From Paraktedonobacter sp035294465 (GTDB lineage: Bacteria; Chloroflexota; Ktedonobacteria; Ktedonobacterales; Ktedonobacteraceae), in the NCBI GenBank assembly GCA_035294465.1, contig DATGKW010000131.1:1-27800 (forward strand): a stretch of DNA of 27,800 bases. The letters run 5' to 3'. How positions within the stretch are numbered: the stretch's first letter is position 1; each line of letters starts with the position of its first letter. Below the pieces are notes generated by a model, which was given only the letters and a program-made list of their open reading frames with translations, made no database searches and was not told the DNA's origin. Below, in pieces: positions 22,564 to 27,800 of the stretch. The translations under genes were made by a program, and so were the position numbers.

Positions 22564-24114
22564 CTAACTACACTGCATCCCGTTAAGAGTAAATGAAGCA
22601 GGCGCGGTGTTGGTGCCATTCCAGTTGCCCAGGAAGCCAACGGAATTCAACGTAGCGCCTGGGCCAATCGTCGCGTCATACGAGAGATTGGTGACAGTGA
22701 CCTGACTACCCGACTGCGACTCGCTGGCATTCCAGATTTGCGTAATCGTTTGCCCATTAGCAAAGGAGAAGACCAGCGTCCAGCCATTGATGGTAGACGA
22801 GCCGGTGTTCGTGATAGAAAGTGATCCCTGGAAGCCGCCCGGCCATTGATTGACGATGGAATACACCACGTGACAGCTTGAGCCGCCGGAGGGTGGGGTC
22901 GGTGTAGGCGTCGGCGTATTCGTAGGAGTTGGCGTAGGAGTGGTACCACTGGTAGAGGTAGGAGTTGGCGTTGATCCGCCACCGCCGGCCAGGGCGAGCA
23001 GGTGAGCCTTGTATCCGGCACCGTAGCCCGTCGGCGTGCCTGTATAGTCCGTAATGAGGACGGGCTCATTGGGACAGGTTCCACCATCCACTACCGTCCA
23101 GGTCCAGGCCAGATAGCCAATTCCCTCTGAATCAAGCCAGGGCATCAGGGTATTGATAAAGCCAGCAGCACAGTCATTTTCGCCGATTTCCCCGGCAATC
23201 ACTGGTACTTTAGCCGCCACCGGCGCAACCTGTGAACTCCAGCAACTGGTACTGGCGCAGGCATTGAAATTGTAGACATGGAACGAAGCGGCCAGATTGT
23301 GGTCAGGGTCAGTTGGCTCATTTGCCAGCCAACCGGTCAGATCGTTGGCGTAGGCCAGTCCGCCCAACATCAGAATATTTGTCGCGCCCGTTGCGCGCAC
23401 GGTATTGACCAGCGTCTGCATGCCGGCGACCGCGAAGGGCACGTCAGCGCAGGGGCTCGTATTAGCGGCGGTGCTACCGTTAAGCCAGCAGGACCAGCCG
23501 GTGGTGGTCGCGTTGTTGAAGCCTGGATATGGCTCGTTGTACAGGTCGAAGATCACCGAGGAATTGCTCTTAAAGGTATTGGCCACCGAAGTCCAGAAGG
23601 CGGGAGCGTGATCCAGGTCAGGCATAGGTTCCTGACCGGTCGATTGGTTGGTCCCGCTGTTATTCCAGTGAAGATCCAGAATCACAACCAGGCCATTCTG
23701 ATTGAGCAAGTTCACCCAGTTTACAATGTCCTGCTGGTACTGCGCGGCTGTTTTGCCGTTGACCGGCTCGCCATTAATCCCAAGCCAGCAATCTTCATTC
23801 AGTGGAACTCGCACGCTGTTTATATCCCAGCTCAGCATCGCACTGACGGCAGTCTGGTCCACCGGGCCATCAAAGTCAGTATTGGCACCGGCAGTATTAC
23901 AGGCATATTCGGTGCCCATGCGGTCAACACCATGAGGAACAAACACGTGGCCGCTGCCATCCTCAATCTGGTTGCCGACAACGTGCAGTCCTGTAGGCAA
24001 ACTGGCTGCTCTCACTGGAGTGGGCGAACGTAGGGTGGTTATTGCTGCGGTCGAGCAGGCAAACAGTGCAATAACGAAGAAAAGCAGTAATCGAAAGCGT
24101 CCTTTACTTGGCAT
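22564..24114 (-). CDS. Secreted GH5 cellulase with C-terminal CBM2
   Basis: This 516-residue endo-acting glycosidase has a signal peptide (MPSKGRFRLLLFFVIALFAC...VRAAS). The GH5 domain (about 40-375) has DLYNEP with acid/base Glu194 and VIAGEIGEND with nucleophile Glu309. LDLHWNN and LAWTW are further family landmarks. A Thr-Pro repeat linker (about 377-412) leads to a family 2 cellulose-binding module (414-516), bounded by Cys414 and Cys515, with exposed Trp residues in NQWPGGFQ, NGWTLVFSF and GNWNGTN. The ATG at 24114 follows ATGGAGG; an earlier GTG codon lacks a site. A consensus promoter with a LacI-type operator lies upstream. Cellulose or another beta-glucan is the likely substrate. Confidence 0.94.
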   Translation of the reverse strand: MPSKGRFRLLLFFVIALFACSTAAITTLRSPTPVRAASLPTGLHVVGNQIEDGSGHVFVPHGVDRMGTEYACNTAGANTDFDGPVDQTAVSAMLSWDINSVRVPLNEDCWLGINGEPVNGKTAAQYQQDIVNWVNLLNQNGLVVILDLHWNNSGTNQSTGQEPMPDLDHAPAFWTSVANTFKSNSSVIFDLYNEPYPGFNNATTTGWSCWLNGSTAANTSPCADVPFAVAGMQTLVNTVRATGATNILMLGGLAYANDLTGWLANEPTDPDHNLAASFHVYNFNACASTSCWSSQVAPVAAKVPVIAGEIGENDCAAGFINTLMPWLDSEGIGYLAWTWTVVDGGTCPNEPVLITDYTGTPTGYGAGYKAHLLALAGGGGSTPTPTSTSGTTPTPTPTNTPTPTPTPPSGGSSCHVVYSIVNQWPGGFQGSLSITNTGSSTINGWTLVFSFANGQTITQIWNASESQSGSQVTVTNLSYDATIGPGATLNSVGFLGNWNGTNTAPASFTLNGMQCS

Positions 24115-24222
24115 AAAGCCTCCATACCAGGGAAGATGCGAACTTCCTGCGTATCTTCCCTCCACTCATCTGACATACTGAACACATCCTGCGTTCGTGT
24201 GTGTTGTCAGTAAGTCACTGCT

Positions 24223-24256
24223 TAACGAGCAGGTAGCCGGCATACCGGCATCGTTA
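24223..24256 (-). repeat. Hairpin in the GH5 5' leader
   Basis: TAACGA (24223-24228) pairs with TCGTTA (24251-24256), enclosing GCCGG/CCGGC (24236-24240 and 24245-24249). It lies in the leader of about 190 bases between the GH5 operator and the start codon. No known regulatory RNA is recognised. Confidence 0.5.
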
Positions 24257-24281
24257 CGTTCTAACATCTGGTTGTCTAGTC

Positions 24282-24295
24282 TGGGACCGGTCCCA
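24282..24295 (-). promoter_or_regulatory. LacI-type operator of the GH5 gene
   Basis: TGGGACCGGTCCCA is a perfect 14-bp palindrome. Its outer TGGGA/TCCCA arms equal those of the operators at 3402-3429, while the centre is CCGG rather than GCGC. It lies a few bases after the expected transcription start, in the same arrangement as the GH12 promoter. Confidence 0.82.
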
Positions 24296-24310
24296 CACAT
24301 CTATAGGCAT

Positions 24311-24339
24311 AGTATAGCCGTCATCATTTTTCGTGTCAA
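24311..24339 (-). promoter_or_regulatory. Promoter of the GH5 gene
   Basis: On the minus strand TTGACA (24334-24339) and TATACT (24311-24316) are 17 bases apart, near the ideal sigma-70 promoter. From here to 24533 on the plus strand there is no supported gene. Confidence 0.82.
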
Positions 24340-24533
24340 GAGCCTGCCTACCACACAAACAAACAGGTGATCGCTGTTTTTTACGAGCTTGCCTGGATCA
24401 GAGGAAAGGCTTTTCCTAGAGGAGAGACCTCGGCATTTGTAGTAATCCAGTCCTTCTGGTATGATAATATTCAGAGAGAGCAGACCTTAGAGACAGCGAT
24501 TAAGAACGAAGGGTTTGATAAAAATTTTACACT

Positions 24534-24568
24534 TTTCGTAAACGTTTTTGAAAGTTGCCCGTTATACT
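24534..24568 (+). promoter_or_regulatory. Palindrome and -10 box before the two-component genes
   Basis: TTTC-gt-AAACGTTT-tt-GAAA (24534-24553) is an imperfect 20-bp palindrome matching at 16 positions with a central CG. TATACT follows at 24563-24568. No good -35 is visible, and the palindrome sits where it would be. It may therefore be an activator or repressor site for the response regulator operon. Confidence 0.45.
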
Positions 24569-24639
24569 AGCCATCGTGCAGTGGTAAGTTGGTCACAGGC
24601 TTGCCACTGCAAGCACCTTTTTTGAGCAGAACCGGCCAC

Positions 24640-25374
24640 ATGAAGATACTTATCATTGAAGACGAAGCCAGCATTGCCCAGGTGCTCCGCCTCTATCTGG
24701 AACAGGCCGGCTATGAAGTACTTACAGCCGGCGACGGCGTGGCGGGCCTGGAGTTGCACGCGCGCGAACATCCTGACCTGATCATCCTGGATCTGATGCT
24801 ACCCGCCCTGGATGGCATGGAGGTCTGCCGGCGCATTCGTACCTGGGCCAACACACCCATTCTGATGCTTACTGCGCGCCAGGGTGAAGAGGATCGTATT
24901 AGCGGGCTTGACACGGGCGCAGACGACTATCTCGTCAAGCCGTTCAGCCCGCGAGAGGTGGTGAGTCGAGTGAAGGCTATCCTGCGCCGCAGTTCCCGCA
25001 GCACCCTCAGTCCCTCTTCTAATGGCGCCACACAGGCCAGCGAAGCTGAACCGGAAGATCCGCGCGAACACTTGCGCTTCGAGGATCTCTACATCAATGT
25101 GCCGGCCAGGCGCGTAGAGGTACTTGGCCAGAATGTGACTCTTACAGCCAAAGAGTTCGATTTGCTGCTGACGCTGGCCTCCTCGCCTGACCGCGTGTTC
25201 ACTCGCGAGGCGCTGCTCAACCAGATCTGGGGCTATTCCTACCTGGGAGATGGCCGCACTGTGGATGTACACGTGGGAACCCTGCGTAAGAAACTGGAGG
25301 CAGCTACCAACGGGCCTCATTATATTCAGACCGTCTGGGGCGTTGGCTACAAGTTTGTGCCGGGAAGACGATGA
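24640..25374 (+). CDS. OmpR/PhoB-type response regulator
   Basis: This 244-residue response regulator has a receiver domain (1-115) with the acidic pocket Glu7/Asp8, phosphoacceptor Asp51 (LIILDLMLPALDG), Thr78 and Lys100 (DDYLVKPF). A Ser/Asn-rich linker leads to a winged-helix DNA-binding domain (about 145-244, ending VWGVGYKFVPGRR). The ATG at 24640 begins the conserved MKILIIEDE. No strong ribosome binding site is seen. The stop overlaps the kinase start by four bases (ATGA), so the pair is translated together. The genes it controls are unknown. Confidence 0.94.
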   Translation: MKILIIEDEASIAQVLRLYLEQAGYEVLTAGDGVAGLELHAREHPDLIILDLMLPALDGMEVCRRIRTWANTPILMLTARQGEEDRISGLDTGADDYLVKPFSPREVVSRVKAILRRSSRSTLSPSSNGATQASEAEPEDPREHLRFEDLYINVPARRVEVLGQNVTLTAKEFDLLLTLASSPDRVFTREALLNQIWGYSYLGDGRTVDVHVGTLRKKLEAATNGPHYIQTVWGVGYKFVPGRR

Positions 25375-26981
25375 TGAATAATTCGGCTCAAGTGCAAGAC
25401 GATTTCGAGGGAGAAATCAGCAATCTATCGCACGGAAAGGCGACTATGAATCCTCCTGCTCCAATGCAAGAAGGCGTTTCGCTGCGTGTTAAACTGGTTC
25501 TGAGTTACTTGGGAGTTGCTCTGGGGGCAATCCTGCTCATGGTTATCGTTGTGGCTTTCTCCGTGCAAAATTACTTTTATCAGTCGCAGCTTGAGCAAGC
25601 ACGCACAAACGCGGAGGATATCGCGCGGCAGGTTGCCCAACTCTATCAGCAGAACGACGACAACTGGTATAGTATGGGAACCCTTATGCCCCAGAGGCAA
25701 TTCCTGAATGTCAATCTGGTGATTGTTGATTCGCAGGGCGTCGTCCATACAGCTCTTCTCCCTCCCAATTTCGCCGTATACAATACAACCCTCCAGCAGG
25801 CGCTGACCCAGGCACTGCAAGGCCAGGAGACATCAGGCACACTCCAGGGAGAGCAGAACGACCCTAATACTTTTTCAGGAACCTACGCCTGCGCGCCCAT
25901 CTGGTATAACAATCAGATAATCGGCGCCGTGTTTTTTGCTCAGGCCAACCGCTATCACGGCTTCTCGCCAGGCGATTTTCTGGCCAATGTTGATAAGAGT
26001 CTTTTAATCACCGGCATTGGACTGGCCCTGGCCGTGACTGCTTTCAGCCTGTTCATGAGCCGCAGCCTGACCAGACCGCTCGTCTCCCTGACACGCGCAG
26101 CGGAAGAGATGAAGGCTGGGAATTATGCTCATCGCGTCGATGAGCCGAAGAGCCAGGACGAACTGGGCACCCTGGCCTTGACTTTCAACGCTATGGCCGA
26201 CAAAATCGCCGCCGATGTCAACGAGCTGCGCCAGCAAGAGCAATTGCGCCGCGATCTGACCGCCAATATCGCTCATGATCTGGTTACGCCCCTGACCGCC
26301 ATCCAGGGCTATAGTGAGGCCATCGCAGACGACGTAATCACTAGCCCCGCAGAACGCCACGAGGTTGCCCAACTGATCGCACGCGAGGTCCAGCGCCTGC
26401 GCCGCCTGGTCAGCGATATGCAAAATATGACTTCGCTGGAGTCCGGGCGTGCGCGTCTGGAGATCGCTCCACTCAATCTACACGACCTGGTAACGGAGAC
26501 CCTGGCCGTGATCGCGCCCGAATGCGAGCAGGCAGAAATCAAACTGCGTAACGAGATCGACCCGGCTATCCCGCCGGTGCTGGCCGATAGCGACCGCATT
26601 ACCCAGGTGTTGCTCAATTTGATCGACAATGCCCGCCGCCATACGCCAGCCGGTGGCACGATCACATTGGGAGCCCGGATTGACGGGCCCTGGCTGGTCG
26701 CATGGGTGAGAGATACCGGCAGCGGGATTAATCCACAGGACCTTCCCTACATCTTCGAGCGCTTTTATCGTGTCGACCGTTCACGTGCCACTTCCAGCGG
26801 CGGCAGTGGTCTGGGACTCGCGATCATCAAAGCAATTATTGTTGCCCACGGGGGCGTAACCTGGGCACAGAGCGCCCCCAACCAGGGCACAACCATCTAC
26901 TTCGCTCTGCCACTCGCGCAGGTGCAGGTCACACCGCCAAACCAGATAGAGACGGCGGCAAGGCCCATTCGCTCTAAATAG
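25371..26981 (+). CDS. Membrane sensor histidine kinase
   Basis: This 536-residue kinase partners the preceding response regulator. It has a transmembrane helix at about 42-65, an extracytoplasmic sensor region (66-208) and a second helix (about 209-229). A HAMP domain (230-283) and a HisKA domain with His302 in AHDLVTPLT follow. The ATPase domain has an N box at Asn420, DTGSGI at 448-453, an F box (IFERFYR) and GSGLGL at 478-483. The H-box reads HDLVTP where HELRTP is typical; Asp for Glu is common, but Val for Arg is less so. The order is BaeS/PhoR-like. The signal sensed is unknown. The N-terminal 40 residues are hydrophilic, and a later ATG at residue 26 could be the true start. Confidence 0.93.
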   Translation: MMNNSAQVQDDFEGEISNLSHGKATMNPPAPMQEGVSLRVKLVLSYLGVALGAILLMVIVVAFSVQNYFYQSQLEQARTNAEDIARQVAQLYQQNDDNWYSMGTLMPQRQFLNVNLVIVDSQGVVHTALLPPNFAVYNTTLQQALTQALQGQETSGTLQGEQNDPNTFSGTYACAPIWYNNQIIGAVFFAQANRYHGFSPGDFLANVDKSLLITGIGLALAVTAFSLFMSRSLTRPLVSLTRAAEEMKAGNYAHRVDEPKSQDELGTLALTFNAMADKIAADVNELRQQEQLRRDLTANIAHDLVTPLTAIQGYSEAIADDVITSPAERHEVAQLIAREVQRLRRLVSDMQNMTSLESGRARLEIAPLNLHDLVTETLAVIAPECEQAEIKLRNEIDPAIPPVLADSDRITQVLLNLIDNARRHTPAGGTITLGARIDGPWLVAWVRDTGSGINPQDLPYIFERFYRVDRSRATSSGGSGLGLAIIKAIIVAHGGVTWAQSAPNQGTTIYFALPLAQVQVTPPNQIETAARPIRSK

Positions 26982-27044
26982 GTTTGCAACTATTGATACA
27001 TACAACCTCCCTGAATTTATAGCTCTAACAGATGGAACGCCGAG

Positions 27045-27060
27045 GTCACAAAAATGTGAC
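27045..27060. terminator. Small hairpin between convergent genes
   Basis: GTCACA-aaaa-TGTGAC forms a 6-bp stem between the kinase and the convergent methyltransferase. It is short and has no T-run, so it is at best a weak terminator; it could equally be a chance palindrome. Confidence 0.3.
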
Positions 27061-27103
27061 GCGAAGAGTGTAACAAAGGTGAGAGACAGACAGGCGAGCC
27101 AGG

Positions 27104-27799
27104 TCAGGGTTGCAGCATCAGCACCCGGCATTTCTGACGGCCCTGGCTATCACAACCAGCGGTATAACCCACAACATTGAAGCCGTCAGCGCGCAGATCT
27201 TCATCGAGCCAACCGCGGGTAAGATCCTCGCCGCTACTGCCGCGATAATGTGCGACCAGGAGCAGGCCATCATCCTCCAGAAAATCGCTGAGCAGGCGCT
27301 TGAGATAGGCAGCGCGTAGATTGCTGGGAACATAGACAGCCTCAGTACGCACATAGGTAAAGCGGCGCGGCGGCTGCCAATCCCAGCAATTGCCCAGGAA
27401 GATATGCTTTCTGAAGGCTGAGAGCCGCTCTTGCGCCATCTCGATCAGTTTGGGCGCGTAATCGAGGCCGTAAGGGATCAGGTCAAGCCCTTTCATCTGT
27501 GACCAGCTTAGCAGACATTCCAATAGAAAGCCATTAGCGCAGCCAATATCAAGAAAGGTGCCAGAGCGAGTGACGCACTCGCTGATAGGGATACGCAGGC
27601 GCACCCAATCCTCGAAGGTGCCGCCTTTGCCAGATTGCTCCCAGGGCGTCGGAGCGGCAATATAGGCGCTCTGCAAAATACGGCGTATTTCAGCAAACCA
27701 TGCCGGCAACGCCTGCATATCCTCGACCACAAAGGCAAAGCCGCAGGTACAGCTCCGCGCGTGCTCCTCGCTAATGCGCCGGCAGCGTGGACATTGCAT
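27104..27799 (-). CDS. Zinc-ribbon SAM-dependent methyltransferase, 5' end at window edge
   Basis: The 231 visible residues begin with a zinc-ribbon-like motif, CPRC followed by CTC (Cys3, 6, 17, 19). A class I methyltransferase domain follows, with the SAM-binding motif FLDIGCANGF at 82-91 and an acidic motif II (GLDLIPYGLDYAP). The ATG at 27799 is one base from the window end, so its ribosome binding site is not visible and the protein may begin further upstream. Substrate is unknown. It converges on the two-component genes. The alternative is a catalytically inactive relative, but motif I looks intact. Confidence 0.8.
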   Translation of the reverse strand: MQCPRCRRISEEHARSCTCGFAFVVEDMQALPAWFAEIRRILQSAYIAAPTPWEQSGKGGTFEDWVRLRIPISECVTRSGTFLDIGCANGFLLECLLSWSQMKGLDLIPYGLDYAPKLIEMAQERLSAFRKHIFLGNCWDWQPPRRFTYVRTEAVYVPSNLRAAYLKRLLSDFLEDDGLLLVAHYRGSSGEDLTRGWLDEDLRADGFNVVGYTAGCDSQGRQKCRVLMLQP

Positions 27800-27800
27800 A

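Noticed and set aside
23278..24033. 251-codon open frame opposite the GH5 gene
   Set aside because: Antisense to a clear cellulase, with no domain; open because of the codon bias of the GH5 strand.
24115..24165. GTG start extending the GH5 protein by 17 residues
   Set aside because: It would place a hydrophilic stretch before the signal peptide and ignores the good ATGGAGG site before the ATG at 24114.
24367..24570. 67-codon frame between GH5 and the response regulator
   Set aside because: GTG start without ribosome binding site, no domain, and it overlaps the putative control region of the response regulator.

Overview
The window looks like the chromosome of a Gram-positive-type (monoderm), cellulose-degrading soil or compost bacterium, most likely a Ktedonobacteria-type Chloroflexota. 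This assignment is an inference. It rests on secreted GH74, GH12 and GH5 enzymes with Ser/Thr/Pro linkers, a secreted two-domain cell-wall amidase, PhoB-type two-component genes, GGAGG-type ribosome binding sites, TTGACA/TATACT promoters and a mid-50s GC feel. An actinobacterial relative is less likely but not excluded. No rRNA, tRNA, CRISPR array or insertion sequence was seen.

Layout. (1) 48-3461, minus strand: a xyloglucan/glucan-degrading operon (GH12, then GH74) behind a strong promoter whose start site is covered by two abutting 14-bp LacI-family operators. The better one is identical to the actinobacterial cellulose box TGGGAGCGCTCCCA. A long hairpin separates the two genes. (2) 3545-4983, minus: a phosphoribosyltransferase and a dienelactone-hydrolase-like enzyme, a pair that is fused in some other bacteria. 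(3) 5186-11882: an ion/acid-homeostasis block. A MarR regulator and a ClC chloride carrier with CBS domains (minus) are divergent from an acetate permease (plus) that has a long structured leader. Matching MarR-type palindromes sit at both promoters. An FtsH protease follows on plus, and its end overlaps a convergent MgtC-family gene. (4) 12026-16774, plus: a catabolic operon of amidohydrolase/decarboxylase, thiolase and two acyl-CoA dehydrogenases, closed by a strong terminator. (5) 16790-18955, minus: a small basic/acidic protein, a possible 25-residue peptide gene with its own promoter, and an HtrA-type membrane-anchored protease. (6) 19255-21093, minus: a secreted transglycosylase-like plus amidase cell-wall enzyme. 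(7) 21301-24339, minus: a LacI regulator and a GH5 cellulase with a CBM2. The GH5 promoter carries TGGGACCGGTCCCA, related to the operators in region 1. (8) 24534-26981, plus: an OmpR-type response regulator and its histidine kinase. (9) 27104-27799, minus: a zinc-ribbon methyltransferase at the window edge.

How they fit together. Regions 1 and 7 look like one polysaccharide regulon: secreted glucanases and a LacI-type repressor probably released by a short oligosaccharide. Region 3 looks like a second regulon in which one MarR protein controls a chloride carrier and an acetate permease. The most unusual items are the tandem cellulose-box operators, the long structured leader before the acetate permease, the possible micro-gene at 17281-17358, and the acyl-CoA dehydrogenase that stops before its usual catalytic helix.
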